DNA from: Pseudisothecium myosuroides
Lineage: Eukaryota > Streptophyta > Bryopsida > Hypnales > Lembophyllaceae
Reading direction: 5' to 3'
Assembly: GCA_951799445.1 (NCBI GenBank)
Contig: OX637287.1
Location: 41,693,724-41,757,723 of the forward strand
Length of the DNA: 64,000 nucleotides
Each line of letters opens with the position of its first letter. The first letter of the stretch is position 1. This document shows, piece by piece, positions 11,174 to 24,249 of this stretch. The position numbers and the translations under genes were made by a program. The notes below the pieces were generated by a model. The model did not search any database, had not been told where the DNA came from, and was given only the letters and a program-made list of their open reading frames with translations.

Positions 11174-13092
11174 TTAAGATTGTTCCTTCAAAATCCTTTT
11201 GTTTTTTGTTGTCTTGACTTTCACATTCAAAATTATAGGAAACTTGAATTTGTGTTCTTTAGAGATAGAAGTCCTATCATAATAGTACTTAGAAATTAGA
11301 TACAAAGACAAAGTCTTAAATTTTTTAAGAAGATGGCCATGAACCTACCTTTGTTGAAATTGGTCATTTGCTTGGAGACATAAAACAACCCTTTGTACCA
11401 CTTTGATTTGATTGGACCTGGAGACAAAGTACTCAAAATCATCACGCGACGTAATTATCAAAACATTGTGCATTTGTTCACCATCACGCCACATTAGAGT
11501 TAATAGTAAAGTGTGTGCAAGGCGGGACCAGGAGCTGGAGTTTGGAAAAAACAGAGGACCTAACTCCCTGGAGCACCCAAACTCAGGTCTAATTGAGTTT
11601 GGTATCGTGTTTGTTTTGTTCTATTCTTAGTTAAACTTTCCTTTCACAGAGGTTCACAAACACAGGACAACTTTACTATTAACTCTAAATGGATGTGTTG
11701 CTTGATGGGACTAAACTGAAGATCATGAATATTTTATTGCAATCCTTTTTCGGTCACTGACTGAATGATTATTTTGCTTTCAGTAGTTTCAAATTCAAAA
11801 GACTGGCAGGTGGAAAATAAGTTGTGGCAGAGTCCCACGGCAGAGGCCGGGCTGTGGAGTGGCAAGCAACTCACGAAACGAGTTCGGGTTGCGATTGCGA
11901 TCGCTCCAACAAGTTAGGTGGGTGTGATAGTACTAATGGTCCATCTTTTGGAGGCTCCGGCAAGTTCGTTCCAACTCTGCAGGACAACAAAGGACATGGT
12001 TGAACGGTGGAAACTCTAGAATATGGACATATATTCTACATTATAACCTACATTATTATTTTATTTAAAAAAAAATTGAGTCACATGAGCCATGACAGTT
12101 TCCATTGCTCAGAACGACAGAGTACTACCTTGGTTTCATTATTATTTATCAAAGTCACTTTGAACGGGGGGTTGTAAGACCCCCGGGAGCTCCTTCTATT
12201 GTGGCATTTCTCCCGGCGGAATGGTGTGTGTGCTCTCTCGCTTGCACCTCCAAGCAAATCACATGCTGGGCTTTCAATGACGGACTGCAGTCAAGCAGCA
12301 ACTGAAGACTGACTTTGAATTCGCACCTTGTCAGCCGCCCCCGGGTTCGTTCAAACCCATGAACTTTCAAATGAAGTCGGTCCGCCACTGGCCATGGACA
12401 ATTCCGAGTCTCTGAAAGGAACGGCAGGCTTTCCACCTAAGTTTCGTAGTTTGTTAGTTTAAAATTTCGACGAAAAATGTTGAAGGACAAGATACACGTA
12501 CGTAATCTAGTACGAAATGTACATATGGTGTCACGTATGAAAACGTAGGCTATCAGTATGAAGTACATGTATGTTATCTAGAAAGAGATGTATATATTTA
12601 ATATCTGAGTATTGTAGAAGGAGTACTAACTCTAGTTCTTTGTGGGGATGGTCTACTTTGACCCATTCAGACTTTAGACCAAAAACACACTCTAGAACTA
12701 TCATTTTTTTGGATAGAGAGAACGTAGTAAAAAATGATACTTTTTTGACATCCAACTATATGATCATGCACTAGAATAGTGTGAAAATGTGTGGAAGTAA
12801 TTTAAATTTTTTGGGCCCTTGAAGATTGCAGGATATTTTGCATTTAAAACATATATACTTTTTCAACATGTCATATTAGGTCAATAGACTTTGAGTCCTC
12901 TTAACTTAATTATATAATTGGGAGGAGGGGGAGGGGGAGGGGGGATTTATTTAAGAAAATCATTGAGTAGAAGTAGAAAAAAAATTGAAGAAAAATAAAT
13001 TTGTAATCCTTCATTGACTAGGGGGTATTCCAAATTTTTTAAATTGTAAAGATATAATACCGAATGAAACTTTGAAGCTTTAACCATGATTT
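11174..13092. other. Intergenic DNA with a GC-richer island
   Basis: A 19-bp inverted pair, TTAGAGTTAATAGTAAAGT at about 11,494 and its reverse complement near 11,670-11,690, brackets a 200-bp GC-richer segment. A second GC-richer stretch lies at about 11,780-12,440, containing GACCCCCGGGAGCTCC and CCGCCCCCGGG. No protein family was recognised in any frame. The rest is AT-rich, with a G-rich run near 12,918-12,945. Confidence 0.45.
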
Positions 13093-13096
13093 GTAA

Positions 13097-14011
13097 CCCC
13101 TAAAGGACCATTGTCCGTTCGGGGGACAAATGGGACTTGGGGCAAGTACCTACGGGCTGAAATTTTCTCCTAATTTTTTGAAACTTTTTGTGAACATGAA
13201 GAATTGAAAGAGGTATGTGGCAGAAAAAAATTTGAAATCGGACCTTTGAGCGAGAAATTATGCCATTTCTTGGAATGCATGGGGACGGGGGCCAGCAAAA
13301 AAAATTTGCAAAATTTTGAATTTTTTTTTTTAATATTTTTTTTCTCATAGATTATATTTTTGTCTATCTGGAAAGCTTTGGTTCATCTCATTTGGATTCG
13401 TTATGAGGAAGTTATGGACATTCTTGTTTTTCGGGCAGTTAGAGCATCTTCTTGAAAAAAATAACTTGTAGGATGCATTTCGGAATGCAGTTTTTCAAAT
13501 TTTTCAAATTTTTTTTTTTGGAATGGTTTAGTTTACTTGCTAGAACAATCTCACCATTGGGATTAGTGCATTTTAATTCCATCTAAAATATATGAATATT
13601 TTAGATTTTCCTTCTATCTTGTACCTACTTCTACTTAACAATTTTTTTAAGAATGATAATTAAGTTTTTTTGAATTTTTTTTTCCTAGACTCTCAACTCA
13701 ATACTCCACTATAAAGATTTAAAGCTCAAAACGTTGTAGTGCAAAAATTTTAAGTTAAAAATGTTTAAAGTAAAAAAATCTGGTCCCGCAATGTGCTGAA
13801 AAACTTGTTTTTTCCACTTTAAACGCAGATATCTTGCAATTTGTGCGGTCAAAAATTCTGAAATTTTTTCCACACATTCTCATACCAATTAGGTGTAAGA
13901 TCCTACGGTTAGATGTGAAAAAAAACAATTAAACTTTTTTTTTACTCTTTGCTATAGAAATGGCAGTTTTGAGTGTTTTTTGGCAGAAAATAGGCCTCGG
14001 AACTTTAGGGG
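13097..14011 (+). mobile_element. TTAA-bounded short element, copy B (915 bp)
   Basis: This copy is close in length and order to copy A. It starts CCCCTAAAGGACCATTG, shares AGAAATTATGCCA, AGTTATGGACATTCTTG, CACCATTGGGATTAG and AAGATCCTACGGTTAGA, and ends AACTTTAGGGG followed by TTAA (14,012-14,015). The left flank is GTAA rather than TTAA, a one-base departure. Non-autonomous. Confidence 0.75.
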
Positions 14012-15735
14012 TTAAACAAATGTTGTAAAACATGATCTGTACAAAGGTCATATCCATAGAAGTAGATTTAGTACTGTAGATGGATTTTTACTATAGAGTT
14101 AATTATAATAAAATTCCTATAGTTTTGAGTTCGTTCGCAGGGAGGTATGGTTGCTCTATAGATAATTCCTAAGGGAAACTAAATAACCCCAAGTTGTGCA
14201 CAATGGAAGGAAATCCATGGAATGTTCCTAACTTCATAAATTCAATAGATAGACTATTTTATTATAGTTAAATCCAGGATTGAAAACTTATCAATTCCTT
14301 TGTAATCCTATAGCTTTATCTTTATTCTCCATTGCTCCATCACTTCTCACCAACCGCTCTGGTACCAGCTTCTATTGATTCCTCAACAACTTGTTCAGGT
14401 ACTATTGATTTGACTCTCAGCTCCTTCCGGCTTTGTTACAATTGTATCCTTCCCTTCATTCTTACTTTCCACCATTGAAACACTCTCCACAATTTGGCAT
14501 TCCATCTTTAGATTATTCAATTGATAGCAATATTTGCACTTCTTTTCCTTTAATTTCAACTGTTTGCTATCCATTGTAATATCCCTTATTCTCACAATTC
14601 TATTGATTCAGTTTATAGACTCACTATAATCACACCGTCTCTATAGATTAATCTCTCGGTTTCAATCATAAAACACTCAATAGTATCACGCTCATACACC
14701 ATTGACACACACTATTGGAATCAGCCATCACAATTGATAAAACAATTAAATCCAGATCCACACTTGCATTTACATTCAATCACAACAATAGAAATTTCTC
14801 ACCCATTAAATCCACAGACTCCACACAATCACAAATTCAATCATTCAAATCACCATAGCATAACACATCCAAGAATTCACACCATTGATAACAGCCACTC
14901 ATATTATAAACTCCGCATTATATTTCACTTTGAAATTTACAATTGATCCTCATTGATTCACCACTGTATAACAACTATCGATCCAGCACTTCACAATCAC
15001 AGACACTAACACACAAAAACTATAGATCACTCACACACTCCACACACTGCCGGCCTCACCACCGCAGGAGCTCTGGACTTCCCTCCAGACTGAATTCTAA
15101 TTTCGCCTAACAATAGAATTTCACCCCAACCAGCGGATAACTACTTAACCGCCATCAATAGATTTCATCCAGTTCCTCATTACATCCATCTATTGACTAA
15201 GTTCTATAGAAAACCTTTACTAACTGGTAATATTGACATATTAGCATCCTAAGTACTATAGACCAAGGAAAATTAGAGAAATTAGCAAATTTTTGCTACT
15301 ATGCACACATCCTCTATAGATTCTATGACTACAAGTACTCTACTAATTAATATTTTTCAATAAAAATTATAACTGAAAATTATAAATTTGTTCTAAGATT
15401 TATTGTGGATGGAATATTTGTAATTTTTACCAAACTTTTTTCCTTTGAGTTCTAAAATTGAACCTTTAAAGATTCATATTTTACTTATTAATTCGAGTTG
15501 TTTTTGAAAGGTAGTTTTAAATCTAGAAAAGTTATTTCTTAAGGTGAAATATGTTAATCTATTTGAATGCATTTAAAGTATTGTTTAAATCTATAGTTTT
15601 CAAATGCTACATAACTAATAAAATAATCTTCAATAATTAAGATGGATGAGAAAACTAAGATTCTTTAAGCATAAAACATGTTTGTAGTCATCATTTATTT
15701 TGTAACGATGCTTGGTCCTTAAAAGGGTTAAATAG
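14012..15735. other. Intergenic DNA with a G-poor, C/A-rich strand block
   Basis: From about 14,590 to 15,310 the plus strand is strikingly poor in G and rich in A and C, with many recurring CACA, ATTGAT and CTATAGA words. Open frames here are low-complexity and not convincing. Near 15,713-15,731 GGTCCTTAAAAGGGTTAA resembles a decayed right end of the TTAA-bounded family; no left end was found. Confidence 0.5.
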
Positions 15736-17964
15736 TTCTAAAATGGAAATGAAACATGTTAATTTTCACAAAGAGATTGTTCAAGCAAGCAATTGGGCAA
15801 ACGATCTAAAACCTATGAACTTTTGTCTTCTAGAATATTATCAAATTTAAGTTCAAAATCAAACTCAATACATTTAATTATTTGGTCATAAAGATGCTTT
15901 GATGACAAGCAAAAGGTAACTTTCCTCCTATTTGGAGAGAAAACCACATTTTAAATTCATTTAAAATCTTGAAGTGAATGTAACTTTGGTTGCAATGTGA
16001 TGAGTGTCCTATGCATCTTCTAATGGATATGCATCTCATTTGCATTGATTTATAAAAAATGAAAATGCAACTAGAAATTCAAAAAATAGAATTGAAAACT
16101 CATAGAATGAAATCAAACACCCATATTATAAGTGTTTATGATACATACACCTTCTATAGTTTGTGGGATTCATATAATAGGTATCTATATTGTAGGCTCA
16201 ATGCTCACAAGCTTGCATTTTTCGGCTCACATACTAGCACTGTTAGTGACTTAGTGGTAACTTAAAACTACAATTGTTATTAATTTAAAGTTTTATTTTA
16301 TATATTTTTAATTTACTAATCAAAATAATAACATTGTATAAACTCACTTTTACAAAATTGATATATTTCAAATCTTCATTCTTTACAATTTCATATACAT
16401 ATAAAAGAGGCATCACTAGCAAAACCAAACATATAGGTTACATATATGCACGTATGTACATGTACAATAACTTCCAAAAATATTGGGCCACCATATAAAT
16501 CGCTCTCATAAATTGAGAAATTATAACTATGAAGTGAAATTTGGACATATTATTGTACAGCGGGGTACTAGAAAGAATGTCATCACTTTGTAGTCCCTTC
16601 AAACTACAACCAGTAAATGATCTTCCAATTGCCACCAGATTGGCTCAATGTCTACCAAACCTTACAGATGCAATTATGCGTTGTACATAAACTATTTGTA
16701 TTGCAGAATTTCATAATTTACCAACGTGTAGATCCTCCTTTGGATTTGATCAAATGTGATGACAATGGCAATGATGGGTCAATGACGACATTCTTTTTGG
16801 TACCTCACTACACAAAAGGAATTCTATCCTCATGTGCAATTTCACTTAAAATGGACTATATTTAGACCTATTATTATTTGAATGAAATTTCTGAGTAAGA
16901 ATAATTTTTTTGTAGAAAGTCAAAATGTCTTATTTCTTTTAATGAGAAGAATGTACATCTTGACTAGAATCACATGTTATAAGTTTTATGAATCTTGGAT
17001 TTTTACTAATTGAAACCTTACTAATTGAAATTTGACATAAAAAAATTTATTTTTTATTTTTCACTCTATAAATTGAAAAAAAATATGCTTTTGGTATAAA
17101 ATTTTTATTTTGATGTTATTTTGATTTTTTTTTTCAAAAATTATTCAGAATTGATTTCATATACATCTATCTAAACTTCTAAAAAATGTTCAACAACCAA
17201 ATTATTTGTCTCTTCTTCAAGAAGTAAAGAATATCTCTATTAGCATATTAGGAATATTAACCTTTTTCAATTGTTGCTTTACAAGCAAAAATGATGTTGC
17301 TTTACAAGCAAAAATGATGTTGCTTTAAGTAAAGTACGTTATAGTTCATTTTAGAAATAACTTTGAAATTTTTTTATTGTAAATCTATTTCTTCATAAAC
17401 TATGTATACATCTTAATTAGAAGCTCCGATGATTCAAAATGGAATGGATTAGTGGTGATAAAGTTATAAGAATTTTTTTACAGACATCATTCAAACATAA
17501 AAATCTAACTTTATTGAATTTTATTTTCTAACTCGATGTTTTTATTTATTTTTATCAAAGACAAAGACATTTATGATTTAGATTGCTTGTACAACAATTT
17601 CACCTTTAGGATTGATATGTTTCTATCTTATTTTAGAACTATTGGCAATTAATTTTTTCCTTTTACATTGTACCTACTTTAATGCAACATTTTTTTATAA
17701 AAATGAAAATAAGGTATAAACTCAAAATGTATCTCTTAGACTCTTAGCTCAATTGTTGTATATAAAACAATTTAAATTCAAACCCTACAATGCAATAATT
17801 TGAAGTTAAGAAGATTGAAAGTTTGATTGCAAAGAATGGTGAAGTGGAAGAAAATTGTTTGTTTTCACTATAAACACCAAGTCTCATAATCTATTGCTTC
17901 GAAAATTCTAAACAATTCCACACATTTTATTTTTATTTCATTTTTGAATAACATGTGCCCTTTA
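15736..17964. other. AT-rich intergenic DNA with a repeat block and an old TTAA-family copy
   Basis: A block at about 17,130-17,290 recurs directly at 21,170-21,335 (shared AATATT, AACTTCTAAAAA, AAATTATTTGTCT). It is followed by a 23-bp tandem GTTGCTTTACAAGCAAAAAT repeated 2.4 times from 17,273. About 17,500-17,950 resembles the right two-thirds of the TTAA-bounded elements (TTGTACCTACTT, ATTCCACACATTTT) but lacks clear ends. No gene seen. Confidence 0.5.
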
Positions 17965-19810
17965 ATGTCGCCACAACCAAAATAAAAATAAAAATATTTT
18001 TTCTAATTTTTTAATTCATAAAGACTTTGAAATTGAATTATTTTCACATAGTAGATCAAAATGCCATAAAACAAAGCCCATACACCTCTCCTTGTTCAAG
18101 ATTTCCGATGGTACCAAACAAGAACAAAATTGAGAAATGCACGGTCCAAGAGATCTCACCATAACAAACAAAACAAAACTAACAACCTAATTTAAGGTAT
18201 GGACTAGTAATATAAAAGTTGCCCCTATTTTGTGCTTCCGTATGTGGGCACACATAAAATGTATTATTAAAAAAAAATCCATTATTGATATAGACATCAT
18301 AGGCTTCAAAGTAGGCAAAAAAAAGCCTCATAGGTGACATTACAATCTCAATAACGCTTCTAACAAAGTTGGTTTTAAAGATAATCAATAATCATTGCAA
18401 TGTAGATTTTTTATCTTAAGCTTTTATTATTGAGGGCAATATGAAATAGATTTTGATTGGATTTTAGAGAAAATGCACAACAATTGGTATTCCAAAACAG
18501 GTATCAAGTTGAAAAATGTGTTTTTGAAACTTCTATAAAAGGTCACTTACGTGCAACGACTTGACCAAAAATCATCATCGTCGAATATCCGCATTGAACT
18601 TTCAATGTATTGGATTATTGGTCATGCTACGGGAGTGAGCGAAGTCTACAACTTTCTTCCTTTAATAGCCTTCTAGATGACCTGTCTACTGAATGGTGGT
18701 CAAAAAATAATAGCGGCATGTAACTTGTAAGCAAAAAGTGAATGAAGTGGGAATAGGTGATTCCAAAACAATTATCAAGTTGAAAAATGTGTTTTGAAAC
18801 TTCTATAAAGGGTCACACGTAACTCTTGAACTTGAACATCCATGTTGAACTTTCAATGTATTGAATCACATGTCACAAGTCAAAGGTTATGAGCCCTACG
18901 GGAGTGAGCCAAGTCCACAACTATCCCGTTTGCCTTCCACACGACTTGTCGACTAAAATCGCATCAATGGTGGTCAAAAAAGAATAGCCATACGTAATTT
19001 GTAAGCAAAAAGGAAATGAAGTGGCAGTAAGTGATTGCAAAAAAGGTATCAAGTTGAAAAATGTGTTTTGGAACTTCTATAAAGGATCACACTTAACTAT
19101 TGAATTTGAACATCCATGTTGAACTTTCAATGTATTGAATAACAGGTCATGCTACGGAAGTGAACCAAGTCTACAACTCTCCTCCTCTATTTGCCTTCGG
19201 ACACGTAACTTGTCTACTGAAATCGCATCAATGGTGGTCAAAAAATAGTGGATGCACGTAACTTGTAAGCAAAAAAGTGAATGAAGTGGCAATAGGTGAT
19301 GGTACGGTCACTTGATTAATTCAAGGATATACAACAAAGTTTTACATCTAATCCACCAATGAACATTTGAAGGTGCAAACCATTTTTCAGCAACTTCCAA
19401 TTTCAACTTTAATTATTCACAACTAATTGAACAATAAGAATTCAAACAAATGCAATTCAAAGTTAATTAGATACATTTTTTTCTTCGTCTCTCAAAAACA
19501 ATTGACTTAAGGTAGGGTGCTCTAAAAGCAACCTTGCTCTAAAAGCAACCACTAACATAGAGGTGCATTTTTCTTTCTTCAGTGTACCTATAGTATACAT
19601 TTCAAGAGGTGGTTGCTTATAGTGACCCTTATGTTTCAACTTCAAAAATTCATAACTAATTCCGAAAAGGTCAAAAAAAAAATGAAACAACTTGGATTCA
19701 ATGTCAATTCCATTTTTCTTCCAATGAAATTTATTCAAAATTGTTTCAAGGAGTTTAGCTCCCCCTAAATGCAATCAGATCTGAAAAGGTTGCTTTAAGA
19801 GCAGACTACT
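17965..19810 (-). repeat. Composite dispersed repeat, copy 2 (reverse)
   Basis: Relative to the copy at 24,250-25,868 this one is inverted. It contains the CACATAAAATGTA and CATAGGCTTCAAAGTAGGCA block (18,240-18,330), three tandem core units with CACGTAACTTGTAAGC-like words (near 18,720, 18,990 and 19,255), and the end block CTCTAAAAGCAACC (near 19,510-19,545). No coding capacity seen. Confidence 0.75.
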
Positions 19811-21922
19811 TGTGTAAATAACTAGTGTGTCATGTACCGTTGCTAAAACCAAAATAAAAATAAAAGTAATTTTTTAATTTTTAATTCATAAAAAAATCTA
19901 ATTTTTTAATTTATAAATTCACAAGATTTTTTTGAAATTCAAAATGTTAAATTCTAACTATGGTAATTTTTAAAGATTTTTATTTTATCAATTTATTGAA
20001 GGTGCTTTTGAAAGGTCGTGTTTTTGAACTGAAATAGTGAATTTTTGAAGTCAGACACGCTTATCCCTGTGAATTATATAAGATTTATAAAATAAATTTG
20101 TCGAAATCCAAACTGTATGAATGTAAAAGATATAATGCAAAAATCTATAAATATTTAGATGGATAAAAACACAAAGACCATATGCACTTGAGAGATGATT
20201 GTGTTCATCCCCCCAATTCATCCGTTGTTTGAAATTTGAACATTTGGTCCTTCAAGGGTTAAAATATACAAATTTATAAGGAGTAATACTTTAAGCCATA
20301 TACAAATTTTAAGTTTCATGATCTATTTCGTCCAAACTTCTTCCCTTGATTAGAAGATGGATTGAAAATAAACTTCAATACCTTAGATAGGCTTTGATAT
20401 TGAATGTACATTTGGATTTGCAAAGTCACAAAAATCTAACAATACAATATATATATTTCACTTTTTTTCTCATGCCAAATTTCAATATTGGATGAATTCA
20501 AGATCAAATTCCAACCTTTGTATTTCTTATTGTATACCTTCAATTTTTAAAATAATTAAAAAAATTGAGTGGAACATGATTCAATTAGTCTAGAATGGTG
20601 GGATGTACCCCATTTGATTAATAAACATACTTACTTATAGAAGGCCAAAAGAAAAATTGTCATGCATATTAGAGTTGGATTTTAATTTCTAAACTAATTG
20701 AATCCTAGTGCAAGTCTAGAGTGGTGCATTCTATCCAAGAATTGTAAAAAATTGCCATTTCTTGGGCACTAAGAAAAAAATGAAGGAAAAGAGATTAAGA
20801 AAATACTATACCAAATAGTATTACAAGTGTGGGATGTGTGAAAAAATGTTGGAAATTTTGAAAATTATAGCGTTTCAAGTTAGAAGCTTTATTTTTGGAA
20901 CCATGCTTGGATAGGATTTCAAACTAACTCTTCTTCAAGTGAGACTTTTGCATTGTTCATAGTTTTTTTTATAGATAATTTCACCTCATATTCTATTAGT
21001 TATAAACTTGTCAAATTCTAAAAGTAGGAAAGGAGTTTTATTCAATCTACTTGGAATTGCCTACTTGTCCAAAAAACTTTGGAGATTTTAATTATTAATG
21101 GAGGTACTTGATAGAAAAGAATTATATTTTTGCAAAAAAGGCAATTTGAACTTTGTGAAAAAATTTCAGAAAAATCTATTCAAAATTGACTTCATATGAA
21201 TCTATCCAAACTTCTAAAAATTGTTCAACAAACAAATTATTTGTCTTTTTTTAGGAAGTAAAGAATATTTCTATTAGCTTATTAGGAATATTAGTCTTTT
21301 TCAATTGCTACTTGTAAGCAAAAATGATGTTGCTCCAAATATAAAAATACTCTTAAATATGTCTACATTCACCCTCCAAAATAAACATTTGTTTGCACCA
21401 AAAATGACAATTTTGGAGCGACTTTTGGTGAAACATATAGTTCTATATTTAATTAAAGTTTCTATTTAGGCACTATTAAAGTGTACTATATAGGTCAACA
21501 TTTCATGTTGAATATTTAATTAAAGTTAGAAAAACAAATTCTAAAAATTCTAAAAATAATAACATTCCTTCAAAATTCATATTTTCTACATACAAAATAT
21601 TTTTTGATATCCATGCTAAAATTATTATTATTTTTTTAGATTCATTTTTTCCAACCCCGACAAACAAGTATGGTAGGGGTTACAACTATTTACAATTCTA
21701 CCAAATATCATTTCTATTCTTATTGCCTTTCATACCCAAAATGGTGGATTATTTTTATACAATAACAATAAGTTGAAAAACAGGCTCTTTTTAGAATATG
21801 GGAAGCCTCGAGTGGATTCCATAATTCTTCTTCGCTTATTTTTTAATTAATTAGTCAAGTGGGCATCTTAAATCCTGTGGCCCAACAATACTAATACCAA
21901 CTCCATCAACATTTTTTCTTGT
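19811..21922. other. AT-rich intergenic DNA, no gene seen
   Basis: A possible decayed right end of the TTAA family (GGTCCTTCAAGGGTTAA) lies near 20,246-20,262. The block at 21,170-21,335 duplicates 17,130-17,290. Nothing else recognised. Confidence 0.5.
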
Positions 21923-22062
21923 TAAGGTAGGAGGTCCTTAAATCGACCATTTAAGCCCACCTACCTCATCAATGACTGTAGTAGATTTTTCAGAGAATAT
22001 GTCACTCATTCCTAGATAGGGACGCATTTAGAACCCACTCGATTTAAGGACTTCCTACCTTA
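21923..22062. mobile_element. Small MITE with 24-bp inverted ends (about 140 bp)
   Basis: The left end TAAGGTAGGAGGTCC continues to TTAAATCGA. The right end is the reverse complement with one mismatch (GGAAGTCC). The interior has no coding frame. A more diverged copy is recognisable near 2,187-2,300. The target-site duplication is not clear, so superfamily is undetermined. Confidence 0.7.
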
Positions 22063-22339
22063 TCGTGCATTTCAAGCCACTTGTTTTTTGTTTTTTGTCT
22101 TGTTTTTTTCCTATCTCTCTCTCTTGCTACATACGAAAATGTTGACATTTTATACCTGAACATCATGCACACCACTTGAAATCAATCCACTGTTTCCATT
22201 GTTGTGATCCCATGGAGTCCAACTTCAAAAATCCTACCTACCGCACATAGTCATAGTGTGACTGATATCTTTCCATAGTGTTTTGTTTTTTGTTTTTTTT
22301 TCAAAAAAATTTAATTAAATTTTTTTTTAGTATGAGTAT

Positions 22340-22720
22340 CTTTCCATGGTTTTCAAGTGGAGAGCCTAGTGACACATTTTAGTGGTGGAATGGGGATCTT
22401 GCCATCTCGGGGTCCCGGTGGAGCATGTCCAATTTGTATAATAATAGAATGCGCTGCAACATGCTGCGTTCCTAGTCTTCCTGCGGTTCACTGTGGAGAC
22501 TCTGGTGACCCACTTTGCACCCTGGCCACACAATGGATCCAATTTGAACACCGAATTCTGAACAAAAGGAAAACAGCTTTGACTTCAAATCTAACTTCAC
22601 CCGGACCGGGTTGGGCCGTGACAGACGACGGACAGACGGACGGAGAGAATGTGAAGGCTTGATGGTTTTTAAGTATTCTAGAAGGAGATATGGTTTGCAT
22701 TGGTATCAGCGAATCTGCAA
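22340..22720. other. GC-richer island, no gene recognised
   Basis: A short stretch of balanced composition stands out in AT-rich DNA, with GGGGTCCCGG near 22,409 and ACCCGGACCGGGTTGGGCC near 22,600. It has open frames on both strands of about 60-100 codons, none with recognisable domains. It resembles the islands near 7.6-8.1 kb and 11.8-12.4 kb in being GC-rich and isolated. Confidence 0.35.
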
Positions 22721-23181
22721 GTAGTCAGTCAGTACGAGGTGTGTACTTTCAACTGTTGGTAGAAAGACAAAGCAAAGCTCCCGGATGGACCCCATTTGGG
22801 CATTAAAAATGAGTTGGATTAAACTCAGTATAGAAAAGAGATGAGTGAAATCAGTGAATAATTTGGTTAAAAAAATAAAAAAATAAATCAGCAAATACTG
22901 TAGTTCGAGTAATGTCCTACAGTGGATAACTTACGCATTTCAGCATGTAGGATATGGGGAATTCGTTGAGAAATTGAGCTCACTGTGTGCAAAAATAAGG
23001 ACGAGGAAGAATGCAAAAAATAAAATAAAATATTCAAGAATGACTCTTTTATTCAATATAAATGAGGACTTTTCATTTGGACCCATCCTTGTCTCCTAGG
23101 TTCACTAAAAATGGCTAGCTTTGCCATGTGTTCCTAATCAAGTGTGAGCCAATCAAGTGTGAGACAATCGAATCTTTTTAA

Positions 23182-24101
23182 CCCCTAAAGTTCCATGACT
23201 ATGTTTTCACCGAAAACACTCAAAAATTGCCATTTTTAGTACAAGTACCAAATTTTTGAAAAAAAAACTTTTTTGACACATGTAACTATAGGATCTTATA
23301 GTAAACTAGTTTTAGAAGATGTGGAAAAAATTTCAGAATTTTCCACCATGCGGATTGGAAGATATTAGCATTTGAATTGACAAAAATCCTTTTTTGGCCC
23401 TGCAAAAAACAGGGTAGCTGCACTTTATAAGCTCACTTTTCTATGAAAAAATGTCCAAAATGGTGGTGCTTCTTTGAATTCTTTTTCCTAAACAAGTTGG
23501 CTACATGCTTAAAAAATTTCAAATCATTTGGAATTGTACAATATATACAAAAAAATAGTAAGTAGAAAGAAATAGAGATTGATCCAAAATACTAAATTGT
23601 TAAGAATTTAATTATGGAATTGAGAAATGTCAATCCCAATGGTTGTATTGTTGTAATAAACAACCTACATCCTATGATTTATTTATTTTCAAAAAATATT
23701 AAAAATTGAGTTAAATAAACAACTTCAAAGTTTATTTTAGAGTAAAGAATCCATAACTGCCCGCAAACACTAAAACCTCATAACTTTTGACTCATTGGTC
23801 GAAATGGAATGATTCAAAGCTTTCCACGTATATATAACTCTAGAAAACCAATTTCAAATTTTTATTTTTGAAAAAAGTGATTTTTTTAATGTGCCCGGAC
23901 TGCCCAGTTACAAAAAAGTAACATATTTGGCCATAACTTTTGACTCCTATTTCCAAATGTCATGAAATTTAGTGCTTATGAAAGATATTCCTTGCGCCCA
24001 CCTTCTATTAAAATTTCAGCTTAAAATATGGAAATCTCTAGTCGCACGTACTTGCCCAAAATTTCTATACAACCAAAAAACGCATGTCGGTCCTTTAGGG
24101 G
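23182..24101 (-). mobile_element. TTAA-bounded short element, copy C (920 bp)
   Basis: TTAA lies at 23,178-23,181 and 24,102-24,105. The left end CCCCTAAAGTTCC and right end GGTCCTTTAGGGG form the inverted ends. The order of internal blocks is reversed compared with copies A and B: AACACTCAAAAATTGCC is next to the left end, and CATAACTTTTGACTC lies on the right. Length matches the full-length class of 913-920 bp. No coding frame. Confidence 0.8.
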
Positions 24102-24249
24102 TTAATCAACAATAGAGCCAAGTGTTGTTCATTATAGGGCACCCTATTGTTTCATTACAGGGAGGCTATCCATTACAGGTATCTCTACCTGATGTTGTAT
24201 TTTGGTACTATAATAAGTATCATAAAGTTGGGTGTTGTGCTTCAAAGAT

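Noticed and set aside
14734..14946. A 70-codon His/Asn-rich frame
   Set aside because: It is low-complexity and follows from the CA-rich strand composition; no domain or gene signals.
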